16,521 nucleotides of DNA from Oscillospiraceae bacterium (GCA_017848205.1 JAGDDO010000399.1:1-16521), one strand, 5' to 3'; counted from the stretch's first letter, positions 5,501 to 12,401 are shown. Notes: generated by a model from the sequence alone, not told the origin. Made by a program: numbers and translations.

Positions 5501-7657
5501 ACAGGTGAAAATGATGATGATATAAATGAAAAGAATTTACCGGTGGTTGAATATACAGTCTCCGTCTATGAGCGGCTTGTCAGACTGGTGCTTGACAGGG
5601 AAGTGAAACGCGGTGACTCTCTGACGGAGTACTCATCCTGTATCCGCGGCATAAACCGTATTTACGGAATCGATTATTATGTTCAGATACTCTGTGCACT
5701 TGGCGATGATAAACTTGAACGAAACAGATTCGGCTACGGCGCCGAGCCGACCAGAAGAGAAAGTCTCAGTCATCTTCTCGGAGTATGTGTTCCGGCTCCC
5801 GGAGATGACGTTCAGAAGCTGAAGGCAGCTTTAAAGGGGAAGGACATTTCTGAAAAGAGACTTGTTGAGGCGGCACTGTTTTCACCTGAGTGGATCGAAA
5901 TGACCGGTGAACTTCTTGGATGGAAGGGATTTATAACATCCTGTTTCTATTTCATAGCACTGACAGAAGATTACATTGATGAGCGGCTTGCAGCTGTAGT
6001 ATCCAGATATACTCCTGTAGATACATATGATATTTCATGCGGTGTTTTTGCACTTGACTGGTTCAGAAGTGCGTATGAGGAGACCGGCGAAAAACATTTC
6101 AAAGTCATTTACGATGCTGCGAAGTATATAGCTGAAGGCTCAAGGCATACACGTGCGAGAAAATATGCGGACGCCGCGCTCGGAAAGCTCGATCTTAATA
6201 AAGCTGAGGAGATAATACATAAGAAACGTGACAAGGATATGCTTTCAGCCTATATGCTCATGCCTTTGAAAAATGAAGATGATGCGACGGACAGATATCT
6301 GCATATACAGCGGTTCTTAAAAGAGAGCAAGGCGTTCGGATCGCAGCGGCGTTCAAGCGAAGCAGAAGCTGCGGGTATCGCAATGAAAAATCTTGCCGTG
6401 GCAATGGGGTTTGATGATGTTACAAGACTTGAACTGATAATGGAAAAGTCAGTGTTTGACAGAATAAAGGAACTGACTGAACCGCATGAAGCCGGAGATG
6501 TCACAGTCAGACTTGATATTGATGATCTCGGAAAAACGGACATTGAAGTAATCAAAGACGGAAAGAAGCAGAAATCAATACCTTCAAAACTTAAAAAGGA
6601 CGAGTATATACTGAAACTCAAAGAGACGAAAAAGCAGCTTACGGAACAGTACAGCCGTACAAAGTCAATGTTTGAGAAAAGCATGGAAGACAGAACAGCT
6701 TTCAGTGCCGGAGAACTCATGCTGCTTCTTGATAATCCGGTCACTTTTCCGGTTGCCGGAAGGCTTGTGTACTGTTTCGGTGAAAAAACAGGATTTCTTA
6801 CGAAAGACGGGTTAAAGGATATAAGCGGAAATGTTACGGTACTGGATCCTAAGGATGAACTTATTATCGCTCATCCGTATGATCTTTACAAAGCAGGAAC
6901 ATGGCGTGACTATCAGCAGTATGTATTTGAAAACGGGATAGTGCAGCCTTTCAAACAGATATTCAGAGAACTCTATACAAAGACAGATGAAGAACGTGGA
7001 AAATACAAAACCATCCGTTATGCCGGAAATCAGATACAGCCAAAGCAGACTATAGCCTGTCTGAAATCAAGACGCTGGACTATAGACAGGGAAGACGGTT
7101 TGCAGAGAGTGTTCCATAAAGAAAATATCATTGCAAAGATATACGCGATGGCAGACTGGTTCTCGCCTGCGGACATTGAATATCCGACACTTGAATGGGT
7201 ATGTTTTTACGACAGACTGACATACAAATCTCTGAAGATCGATGAGATACCGGACGTGATATTTTCCGAGGTAATGCGCGATGTGGATCTTGTTGTAAGT
7301 GTTGCTCATGCTGGAAATGTTGATCCGGAAAGCAGTCATTCCACTGTTGAGATGCGAAGAGCTATCTGTGAGTTTACTGCTAAAATGTTTAAACTCGATA
7401 ATGTGCGTTTTGAAAAGAGTCATGCATTTATTGAGGGAAAGCTTGCTGATTATGCGATCCATCTCGGAAGCGGTGTGGTACACATTCAGGGTGGCGTGAT
7501 GATAAACATTCTTCCGGTACACTCACAGCACAGAGGAAGACTGTTCCTTCCTTTCGTTGATGACGACCCGAAAACCTCGCAGATCGTTACGGAGATTCTT
7601 CTGTTTGCAGATGATAAGAAGATAAAGGATCCGTATATCATTTCTCAGATAAAGTAA
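2528..7657 (+). CDS. Giant DUF4132/DUF5724-family protein (1709 aa)
   Basis: The start at 2528 is preferred because AGGAAGG (2511-2517) lies 10 bases upstream; a TTG at 2507 in frame would put that site inside the gene. The charged, lysine-rich N-terminus (1-40) is followed by a long helical region with HEAT-like pairs, for example near residues 565-615 (IRINSIDIIMQLKDDELK then a second similar helix pair). Near 1068-1135, FGYGAEPTRRESLSHLLG and RLVEAALFSPEWIEMTGELL match the DUF5724-type segment. Residues about 1250-1450 hold the DUF4132 core. The C-terminus (about 1600-1707), with SSHSTVEMRRAI, VHIQGGVMINILPVH and ILLFADDKKIKDPYI, matches the usual DUF4132 end module. No signal peptide, membrane helix or nuclease motif was seen. 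Relatives include E. coli MolR/YehI-type proteins, often beside MoxR ATPase and VWA genes; none are visible here. Length is normal for Firmicute members. Molecular role is unknown. Confidence 0.9.
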   Translation: MDKANSKERAERQKEKKDVKEKLKNQKYRKYYLKLDKEQSAFVWYCEWRRDNDGGSILKALKEGLEKGTYAKPSEFFEKECNWLFGDIIYESQKSSFLYEVDNCIKYQYQHGIFRRSFRVKEHYRNIDNIISITERYIDCLVDRSLEEIRSGKLNEDEQIYCKYYYPLPSCHLAYLIDSGNEYAINWVRDILSKGDSSSFSPYFLRAVMMTENTELIELAGKLLVAARLQEGARQVICENCDGGTFTAFRIILRYISENDLIRFSSVKRAVGTWCGLVAGNSGDLARISGKTVNFICELLDSKELRDEYLKSEDSMKIWLAMWAYGCEDAASVLDKLDEMERSGSRHQLLTAVLFSTMMPSKFFRVDPAKRFVKEHSSDVEIAALCIHTIFDVIQMYVYEGAAYEMLYRDKPYDPDEYMRNTFVSKDEALEIYTALADVLKAMPEKEMTFSKCVFPWVNESISRSELASYMSLIAVWAGDEALAESTIGYLSEIGSSGSYNNRTFYHVLLANKLSGEKQLDVLVDMFCDSSKGTREYAYKQLKKHELKPEHYRKIEAQLRLKTEDIRINSIDIIMQLKDDELKTVAERLLSDKTEMKRTAGIDILLRLSKDEERKDEYEKLLPLVSLVKNPTEKEKIILGQLKGTEEKSQEEKISLFSEDDVFTPVIDKEYLNECNEIFRRYFPASEAFGCHGELPDIKALYEKLEMIIDEHKNDEFTDYRGEQVLLGNSRYIYLEKYDENGKRVIAFSELWEEFYEKETGSSPEILETLCMAGPWEKSDFPYIRKYVFGFVPFTGKEMPLAHPDLIRNILNHLSGRYVSAEDRRKINFAVSYLINEHPRDEDLYEFYYTMGDYFLSTVSDEEKLKYRKVNYVSDDFVFRVVYDSPFDSTFSLEYILAEKFRRIKNDIGDTEKRHISDGYPSVTAYVRASFEGLISEGFMYRHFLEELDSMKDLFVFLSSVTVAYRERERKLMDHKRWYAGGYLRHYLRDLTGENDDDINEKNLPVVEYTVSVYERLVRLVLDREVKRGDSLTEYSSCIRGINRIYGIDYYVQILCALGDDKLERNRFGYGAEPTRRESLSHLLGVCVPAPGDDVQKLKAALKGKDISEKRLVEAALFSPEWIEMTGELLGWKGFITSCFYFIALTEDYIDERLAAVVSRYTPVDTYDISCGVFALDWFRSAYEETGEKHFKVIYDAAKYIAEGSRHTRARKYADAALGKLDLNKAEEIIHKKRDKDMLSAYMLMPLKNEDDATDRYLHIQRFLKESKAFGSQRRSSEAEAAGIAMKNLAVAMGFDDVTRLELIMEKSVFDRIKELTEPHEAGDVTVRLDIDDLGKTDIEVIKDGKKQKSIPSKLKKDEYILKLKETKKQLTEQYSRTKSMFEKSMEDRTAFSAGELMLLLDNPVTFPVAGRLVYCFGEKTGFLTKDGLKDISGNVTVLDPKDELIIAHPYDLYKAGTWRDYQQYVFENGIVQPFKQIFRELYTKTDEERGKYKTIRYAGNQIQPKQTIACLKSRRWTIDREDGLQRVFHKENIIAKIYAMADWFSPADIEYPTLEWVCFYDRLTYKSLKIDEIPDVIFSEVMRDVDLVVSVAHAGNVDPESSHSTVEMRRAICEFTAKMFKLDNVRFEKSHAFIEGKLADYAIHLGSGVVHIQGGVMINILPVHSQHRGRLFLPFVDDDPKTSQIVTEILLFADDKKIKDPYIISQIK

Positions 7658-7711
7658 TGAGGTATATGAGCCGTTATGTAATATATTGAAGACACTTTGC
7701 AGTAAAATGAA

Positions 7712-7752
7712 CGCCCTTATTCGTAATTGATACGGATAAGGGTGTTCTTTTT
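7712..7752 (+). terminator. Intrinsic terminator of the DUF4132 operon
   Basis: Stem CGCCCTTATTCGT (7712-7724) pairs with ACGGATAAGGGTG (7732-7744), with two G-T wobbles and loop AATTGAT, then TTCTTTTT. It lies 54 bases after the stop codon. The right arm and T-tract (GGATAAGGGTGTTCTTTTTG) are identical to those of the terminator at 11809-11850. Confidence 0.85.
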
Positions 7753-7786
7753 GGAACATTTATAGATGGTGTTTGAAATATATAAT

Positions 7787-7811
7787 GAACGCAAAAAAGA
7801 TTTTTTCGTTC
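7787..7811. repeat. A/T-rich inverted repeat in the gap before the ECF operon
   Basis: GAACG and AAAAAA (7787-7798, with one bulged C) pair with TTTTTT and CGTTC (7801-7811). It could act as an upstream pause or an AT-rich promoter element. The rest of the 7753-7892 gap shows only a possible extended -10 (TGGTATAAG, 7844-7852) without a convincing -35 box. Confidence 0.35.
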
Positions 7812-7892
7812 ACTATAATTGACTAATTTTGACGGCTGTGTTATGGTATAAGACAGGTCCGGAAATCAGATTAAAAAAATCTTTAAAAACTT

Positions 7893-7918
7893 TGTAACGA
7901 ATCTGTATTACGTGCGTC
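7893..7918 (+). promoter_or_regulatory. ECF-type promoter, likely autoregulatory
   Basis: TGTAAC (7893-7898), 16 bases, then CGTC (7915-7918). The -35 'AAC' and -10 'CGTC' style with 16-base spacing is the known pattern of Firmicute ECF sigma targets. Its position immediately before the sigma gene suggests that the sigma factor recognises its own promoter. Bases 7893-7909 match 12376-12392 at 14 of 17 positions. Confidence 0.65.
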
Positions 7919-7937
7919 TTATGTATGAGGAGGTGAG

Positions 7938-8429
7938 ATGGTGAATAAGGTTGAAGAGCTCTATAACACCTATTTTCACGATGTTTATCTGTATCTGATC
8001 AGTATTGTTCGAAACGAAAGTATTGCTGAAGAACTTACCCAGGAAACTTTTTTCAAAGCAATGAAGTCACTTGAAAGTTTCCGCGGGGACTGCAGTGTAC
8101 GATCATGGCTGTGTCAGATAGCAAAAAATCTGTATATATCACAGTGCCGTAAAAACAGTAAGATATCAGATAACGCTGAACTTGAAATAATACCGGAAAG
8201 CGATGATCCGCTTGAAGAACGTATTGCCGATAAGGAAATGGCAGTGAAAATACACAGAATATTGCACACAACAAAGGAACCATACAAGGAAGTATTCAGT
8301 CTGAGAATATTCGGTGAACTGTCATTTGGCCAGATAGCAGATATATTCGGAAAAACAGAAAGCTGGGCGCGCGTAACATTTTACCGTGCCAAGGTAATGA
8401 TTACAGAACAATTGGAGGAATTATCATGA
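7938..8429 (+). CDS. ECF-type RNA polymerase sigma factor 1 (163 aa)
   Basis: The protein has the two-domain layout of an ECF sigma-70 factor. Region 2 is at about residues 8-70, with ELTQETFFKAMKSLESFRG and SVRSWLCQIAKNLYI (core binding and -10 recognition). Region 4 is at about residues 105-158, with EVFSLRIFGELSFGQIADIFGKTESWARVTFYRAK as the -35-binding helix-turn-helix. AGGAGG (7928-7933) is 4 bases from the ATG and 7 from an adjacent GTG at 7941, so the true start could be either. It is cytosolic and would be held inactive by the next gene product. The stop overlaps the anti-sigma start as ATGA, implying coupled translation at fixed stoichiometry. An ECF-type promoter lies just upstream. 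The stimulus is unknown. Confidence 0.93.
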   Translation: MVNKVEELYNTYFHDVYLYLISIVRNESIAEELTQETFFKAMKSLESFRGDCSVRSWLCQIAKNLYISQCRKNSKISDNAELEIIPESDDPLEERIADKEMAVKIHRILHTTKEPYKEVFSLRIFGELSFGQIADIFGKTESWARVTFYRAKVMITEQLEELS

Positions 8430-9175
8430 GCAAAAAGAGTTGTGAATTAATAAAGGATCTGCTTCCGCTTTATGCAGATGATGTGTGTTCGGAAGAAAGC
8501 AGAAAGATCGTTACAGAGCATCTTGCAGGCTGTGAGGAATGCCGTGCAGAGTTTGGCAAAATGAAGTCGGAATTAAATATAAAAGAAAGAGCTGAAAATG
8601 ATATAAGTTCATTTAAAAAAGTTAAAAGAAGACTGCTTATCGGGAAGATAATTGCAGCACTGATCGGAGCGTTCATTATTTTTAATGTCTGCGGAGCAGC
8701 GATGATAAACTGGGTAAACAGTTTTGTTCCGATGGATTATGAAAAGCATGATTTAGGAAATCATGTAACCGTTGAAGAGGATGAAGACGGAAAGGTATGG
8801 CTTGTAAAAACAGGCGGTGCTGCTACCGGCGGTACAGTTAATTATTTCGTTCGTCCGTCAGGTTCTGATGCCAGGGTAAAAGGACCTTATCTTTCAAAAC
8901 CAGATGAGGGTATGTCTCCTCTTATAGAAGGGGCAAAAGATGCTGATAAAGTTGATCTGGTAATGAATATCATTGAACCGAAATCCCAGCACTTTTTTGA
9001 CAGTTATAATATGATATTTTACAGAAGCAGCAGTGTTTTAACACTGACAACTGAGAGAACACTTATTGCAGATCTGAATACGCCAAACGAGAAAGGTACG
9101 TACAGTAAACTTAATGCAGTTTACTACTACGACATAGAGAACGACGAGGAGCATCTGCTCTGGGAAAAAAAATAA
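8426..9175 (+). CDS. Zinc-finger anti-sigma factor, membrane-bound (249 aa)
   Basis: The N-terminus (CELIKDLLPLYADDVCSEES, then EHLAGCEECRAEF) is the classic zf-HC2/ZAS anti-sigma domain. Ligands are visible as His32-x3-Cys36-x2-Cys39, with Cys6 as a likely fourth. Residues about 71-92 form one membrane helix (LIGKIIAALIGAFIIFNVCGAA), giving a cytosolic sigma-binding head and an outside domain of about 155 residues. That outside domain includes a glycine-rich stretch (TGGAATGGTVNYFV) and ends in a tyrosine- and acid-rich tail; no known family is recognised. GGAGG precedes the start and the gene overlaps the sigma gene by four bases. It probably releases the sigma factor on an envelope signal, either by regulated proteolysis or by a conformational change; this is family knowledge, not seen here. 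Confidence 0.92.
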   Translation: MSKKSCELIKDLLPLYADDVCSEESRKIVTEHLAGCEECRAEFGKMKSELNIKERAENDISSFKKVKRRLLIGKIIAALIGAFIIFNVCGAAMINWVNSFVPMDYEKHDLGNHVTVEEDEDGKVWLVKTGGAATGGTVNYFVRPSGSDARVKGPYLSKPDEGMSPLIEGAKDADKVDLVMNIIEPKSQHFFDSYNMIFYRSSSVLTLTTERTLIADLNTPNEKGTYSKLNAVYYYDIENDEEHLLWEKK

Positions 9176-9196
9176 AATGAATCAGATACATCGCAA

Positions 9197-9212
9197 TGTT
9201 CCACGTGGAACA
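9197..9212. promoter_or_regulatory. parS-like palindrome, copy 2 (perfect)
   Basis: TGTTCCACGTGGAACA is a perfect 16-base palindrome lying 21 bases after the anti-sigma stop and 8 bases before the terminator hairpin. No T-run follows directly, so here it is unlikely to be a terminator itself. It differs at two positions from the canonical parS consensus. Confidence 0.45.
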
Positions 9213-9219
9213 TTTTACG

Positions 9220-9251
9220 ATACCGGAGTGATGATGCTCCGGTATTTTTTT
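9220..9251 (+). terminator. Intrinsic terminator of ECF operon 1
   Basis: ATACCGGAG (9220-9228) pairs perfectly with CTCCGGTAT (9237-9245) around an 8-base loop, followed by a run of T residues to 9251. Confidence 0.9.
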
Positions 9252-9305
9252 ATCCGGAAACGTACATCCGGTTATTCAACAGATAATACCCAATTCATCG
9301 TTTTA

Positions 9306-9360
9306 TTAAGAAATCTTTAAGGATTATCACTGCAGGAATTTAAGAATTGATATTTATAAT
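9306..9360 (+). promoter_or_regulatory. PBP gene promoter with three TTAAG boxes (response-regulator operator candidate)
   Basis: TTAAG occurs at 9306-9310, 9317-9321 and 9340-9344 (start-to-start 11 and 23 bases), followed by TATAAT at 9355-9360. No -35 consensus lies 17 bases upstream of the -10, so an activator is probably needed. Direct repeats spaced by about one and two helical turns next to the -35 position are typical for OmpR-family regulators. The same boxes, spacing and surrounding bases (GGATTATCAC, GGAATTTAAGAAT) occur at 14204-14258, before the two-component operon. Confidence 0.65.
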
Positions 9361-9407
9361 ATAGAAAACACAAAAAGAAACCTGTATGTGTACGGAGAGA
9401 CAAAACG

Positions 9408-11765
9408 ATGAACAGAACGATGAAAATACCCGTTATGAAAAGGGTAGCCGAACGGCTCGGGGATATAAAAGACGAGATAAAGGAACAGTATGAAGAACTC
9501 CATGAGGAGCAGGCAGAAGAACGCAGAATAAGATGCAGGCGGAGAATACGCGAGTTTTACGGCGGAGATGTTCCGGCGACCAGAAAAGAGCGTGAGCTGT
9601 ACATAGCGATATATGTTACAAGGAAAGTTTTCCGCGGACTCGGAACTCTTGTGTTCACGCTTGTAATGATGCTGATACTTACAGGTACAATAGTCGGAAC
9701 AGTGACTGCCGTCTATCTGCTTGACGTGATGGAGAAAACGGAAACGATCATACTCAGTTCGTTTAAACGTGCCTCGGCATCCTATGTTTATGAAATGAAT
9801 CAGGAAACCGGCGAATATGAGATGATCTACAAGCTTTCGCCGGATAATCGTATGGTAAAGATACCGTGTGATTTTAAATCGATCCCCGATAATGTTAAAT
9901 TCGCTTTTATATGTACTGAAGATAAGCGCTTCTACGCCCATGAGGGTGTTGACTACAAGCGTACTGCAGGTGCCGTCCTGAATACCGGCCTGCGTGCACT
10001 CGGTATAAAGCAGGATAAATTCGGTGGTACGACTATCACCCAGCAGCTTATAAAGAATGTTACGGGAGATAATAAAGACAGTCCGGAAAGAAAGATGCGT
10101 GAGATATTCCGCGCTGTGAAGGTGGAGCGGAAATATACGAAGGACGATATTCTTGAGGCTTATCTCAACGAGATCTATTTCAGCACAGTGGACGGATATC
10201 AGCTGTATGGTATAGAAGCAGCATCAGTCGGATATTTCGGCAAATCGGCGAGTGAACTTTCGACAGCGGAAGCTGCAGTTCTTGCAGCGATACCTAAGTC
10301 ACCGGATGATTACAATCCTGCAGATCATTTTGAAGCAAACAGAGAACGAAAGGAGACATGCCTGTATCTGATGTTTGAACTCGGTGTCATTTCTGCTGAC
10401 CAGTATGAAGAAGCCATGCATGAGGAGATACTGCTTACGTCCATGCCGGAATTCAGGAAAAAGAACAGGGACTATAAAAAGCTTTCGGAATGTGAAGATG
10501 ATTTTGAAAATCCAGCAGTTCTGTCCTGGCCGCTGGAAACTGCACTTGATGAATTTGAGGATTATCTGAGGAAAGAATATCATCTGGACACAAGGGAGGA
10601 AGCGAGAGAAATTTTCAGAAACGGCGGGTATAAACTATACCTTTCAACTGACAGGAAGCTTCAGGCATATCTTGATGAAAAATATGAGGACTGGACTCAT
10701 TTCCCGAAGGAAACGGACAGCAACGGCGAAAATGTACAGTCAGCTATAGTGGTAATGGACTATGAGGGACACATTCTCGGACTGGAAGGAAAGATAGGAA
10801 AGAAAAATCCTGAAACCAACCGTGGATTCAACGTTGCATATACAGGCGGACGACAGCCGGGTTCGACGATAAAACCGGTTACAACTTACGGATATGCGAT
10901 CGAAAACGGACTTATGACATACTCATCGTTTTTCTATGACAGGTATCTGCCGGCCGGAGCAATACCGGGAAATGATGAATGGCCGAGAAACTATGACGGA
11001 GCGCCTTCAGGCGGTTGCTATCCGGTTTATCACTTTCTTAAGAAATCGATAAACACTCTTCCGGCACAGATAGCCTATAACGGAGGAAACAGCCGTGTTC
11101 GTGATATATTCGAGTTTGCAACCGAAAAGCTGCATCTGGATCTTGATCCGGAGAGTGATATGAACTATGCACCGCTGTGTGTTGGTGCGACGGAAAGCGG
11201 CCCGTCGGTCATAAACCTTGCAAACGCATACATGCCATATGGAAACAGGGGAAGATACTGCAAGGCGAGTATGATAAGCAAATGTGTTGACGGACTGACA
11301 GGTGAAGTCATAATAGACAACGAGAACCGTGAGTATGAGCAGGCTGTCAGTGAGGAAACGGCATATATAATGAATAAAATGATGGAAAATGTAATGGAGC
11401 CGGACGGTACCGGTAATGCGGCAAAACTTGCGAATACACCTCTTGTGGGAAAAACGGGAACATCGGAGAACTGGCGCGATATTTCATTTGTAGGACTTAC
11501 ACCGGATTATATATCCGCAGTCTGGATAGGATACGACACCGGTAAAAACGAGTCGGCTATCAGAGATGCGAATTCAGCTGGTATCTGGAAGAATGTGTTC
11601 GGGAATTATGCTGACGAACATTCGTCGGGAAAAGATTTTCCGGTGTGTGAAACTGTAATACACGGAAACTACTGTGCCGTTACCGGAATGAGAGCAGGAA
11701 ACGGTTGCCCGGTTGGTGGTACAGGGTATTTCAAACACGATGATCAGTTCTGTACGGTGCATTAA
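9408..11765 (+). CDS. Class A penicillin-binding protein (transglycosylase/transpeptidase, 785 aa)
   Basis: A bifunctional peptidoglycan synthase. Residues 1-75 are a charged cytosolic tail rich in Glu/Arg, followed by one membrane helix at about 80-108. The GT51 glycosyltransferase domain has its catalytic glutamate in E171-DKRFYAHEG, then GGTTITQQLIKN (206-217) and the REIFRAVKVERKYTKDDILEAYLNEIYFS segment. The transpeptidase domain carries all three motifs: S486-TIK (catalytic serine and lysine), S547-IN and K682-TG. GGAGAG lies 8 bases before the ATG. The C-terminus ends soon after the domain with a Cys-containing tail (CPVGGTGYFKHDDQFC). It is transcribed alone, between two terminators, from a promoter with TTAAG boxes shared with the two-component locus. 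Length and motif order are normal for PBP1A-type enzymes, and no active-site residue is missing. Confidence 0.96.
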   Translation: MNRTMKIPVMKRVAERLGDIKDEIKEQYEELHEEQAEERRIRCRRRIREFYGGDVPATRKERELYIAIYVTRKVFRGLGTLVFTLVMMLILTGTIVGTVTAVYLLDVMEKTETIILSSFKRASASYVYEMNQETGEYEMIYKLSPDNRMVKIPCDFKSIPDNVKFAFICTEDKRFYAHEGVDYKRTAGAVLNTGLRALGIKQDKFGGTTITQQLIKNVTGDNKDSPERKMREIFRAVKVERKYTKDDILEAYLNEIYFSTVDGYQLYGIEAASVGYFGKSASELSTAEAAVLAAIPKSPDDYNPADHFEANRERKETCLYLMFELGVISADQYEEAMHEEILLTSMPEFRKKNRDYKKLSECEDDFENPAVLSWPLETALDEFEDYLRKEYHLDTREEAREIFRNGGYKLYLSTDRKLQAYLDEKYEDWTHFPKETDSNGENVQSAIVVMDYEGHILGLEGKIGKKNPETNRGFNVAYTGGRQPGSTIKPVTTYGYAIENGLMTYSSFFYDRYLPAGAIPGNDEWPRNYDGAPSGGCYPVYHFLKKSINTLPAQIAYNGGNSRVRDIFEFATEKLHLDLDPESDMNYAPLCVGATESGPSVINLANAYMPYGNRGRYCKASMISKCVDGLTGEVIIDNENREYEQAVSEETAYIMNKMMENVMEPDGTGNAAKLANTPLVGKTGTSENWRDISFVGLTPDYISAVWIGYDTGKNESAIRDANSAGIWKNVFGNYADEHSSGKDFPVCETVIHGNYCAVTGMRAGNGCPVGGTGYFKHDDQFCTVH

Positions 11766-11808
11766 GGAAGGGTACAAACTAAAAGAAATAAAGTGATATG
11801 AATAAGAG

Positions 11809-11850
11809 AACACCCTTACCCGTGCAGATGCGGATAAGGGTGTTCTTTTT
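11809..11850 (+). terminator. Intrinsic terminator of the PBP gene
   Basis: AACACCCTTA (11809-11818) pairs with TAAGGGTGTT (11835-11844); the inner CCG/CGG extends the stem past a C-A mismatch. CTTTTT follows to 11850. The distal half is identical to the terminator at 7712-7752. Confidence 0.88.
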
Positions 11851-11856
11851 GAAAAT

Positions 11857-11910
11857 GTACGCCTTCGGCGTGCTATGGAAAACGTTCGCCCTGAACGGAC
11901 GAACGTTGAA
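11857..11910. repeat. Intergenic two-hairpin element, copy 3
   Basis: ACGCC-TTC-GGCGT, then GCTATGGAAA, then AACGTTCG (11881-11888) pairing perfectly with CGAACGTT (11900-11907). The spacer CCCTG...CGGA is shared with copy 1. Relative to 810-863 the second stem has changed on both arms (GCC/GGC to TTC/GAA), keeping base pairing. It follows directly after the PBP terminator. Confidence 0.65.
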
Positions 11911-11958
11911 ATTAGCTTTTTTGAAGTTTGTTTATTACTGATTAGAGTTTAATATAGG

Positions 11959-12012
11959 GTGGATTTTACGCCTGAAATATAGTATAATTGATTTAAACAC
12001 AAACGAAAAACA
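11959..12012 (+). promoter_or_regulatory. Duplicated promoter block, copy B
   Basis: TGGATT (11960-11965), 17 bases, TATAAT (11983-11988), then a leader ending AAACGAAAAACA. It is the twin of 1950-2004. Here it leads into a coding remnant with no start codon near the leader, so the promoter may be orphaned. Confidence 0.5.
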
Positions 12013-12013
12013 C

Positions 12014-12169
12014 GGTTCGAACTACACTATAAGTGAAGTTGATCGTGCGGATAAAAATTATATGCTGGTTGTAATAGCTGATAATACAATGCTTGACATA
12101 TCAGGACCGAGACAGGGTAAGGAAGATGTTAAAAAACTTGCAAAAGAGCTTGGATACTATAAAGAGTAA
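12014..12169 (+). pseudogene. 3' remnant of an unidentified gene
   Basis: An open frame runs in step from the end of the duplicated leader to TAA at 12167-12169. It encodes SNYTISEVDRADKNYMLVVI, then a segment ending LDISGPRQGKEDVKKLAKELGYYKE. The amphipathic C-terminal helix and strand-like middle look like the end of a real small domain. There is no start codon before the ATG at 12062, which has no ribosome site, and the expected 5' end and ribosome site seen in the twin block at 2005-2019 are missing. It therefore seems to be a 5'-deleted relic. The family is not recognised. A 35-residue product from 12062 is possible but unlikely. Confidence 0.4.
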
Positions 12170-12218
12170 AAATAACATTTCGCTTATCTGTCGTGGTTTG
12201 AGTCAGACAAAAAAGGAT

Positions 12219-12352
12219 AAACCGTGCTTCAGCACGGTTTCATTAATAGCAATTCAGAATTCGGAGAATTCTGAATTACCTTTTTTAAAGAGTGAGCCGC
12301 AACGCGGCTTAAAAAACGAGGAATGTTCTACGTGGAACATTCCTCAAATTTT
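12219..12352. repeat. Four-hairpin array, copy 1 (upstream bracket of ECF operon 2)
   Basis: Hairpins in order: AAACCGTGC/GCACGGTTT (12219-12240); AATTCAGAATTC/GAATTCTGAATT (12251-12277), followed by ACCTTTTTT, which makes a plausible plus-strand terminator; AGCCGC/GCGGCT (12295-12309); and GAGGAATGTTC/GAACATTCCTC (12318-12345), the last containing a parS-like core. The same order and mostly the same bases occur at 14018-14152. No open frame is credible inside it. Confidence 0.8.
12324..12339. promoter_or_regulatory. parS-like palindrome, copy 3 (one mismatch)
   Basis: TGTTCTACGTGGAACA differs from copies 2 and 4 by one base (T at position 6). It is the centre of the last hairpin of the array. 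The change breaks the central CCACGTGG, so ParB binding here would be expected to be weaker. Confidence 0.35.
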
Positions 12353-12375
12353 ATAAAAAGAAATTTTAGAATAAA

Positions 12376-12401
12376 TGCAACCAATCTGTACTGTTTAGGT
12401 A
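12376..12401 (+). promoter_or_regulatory. Probable ECF-type promoter of sigma operon 2
   Basis: TGCAAC (12376-12381), 16 bases, then GGTA (12398-12401). The first 17 bases match those at 7893-7909 at 14 positions. The -10 element is not CGTC, so the recognising sigma may differ; the GT of the -10 is kept. It lies 45 bases upstream of the start codon. Confidence 0.5.

Noticed and set aside
7829..7852. TTGACG and TATAAG as a vegetative promoter for ECF operon 1
   Set aside because: The spacer is only 12 bases; the extended -10 alone is weak evidence, and a good ECF-type promoter lies closer to the gene.
12219..12352. CRISPR-like repeats
   Set aside because: The hairpins differ from one another and there are no regularly spaced identical repeats or cas genes.
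12093..12356. An 87-codon frame across the hairpin array
   Set aside because: It reads through the coding remnant in another frame and then through several perfect inverted repeats; there is no ribosome site and the product looks random.
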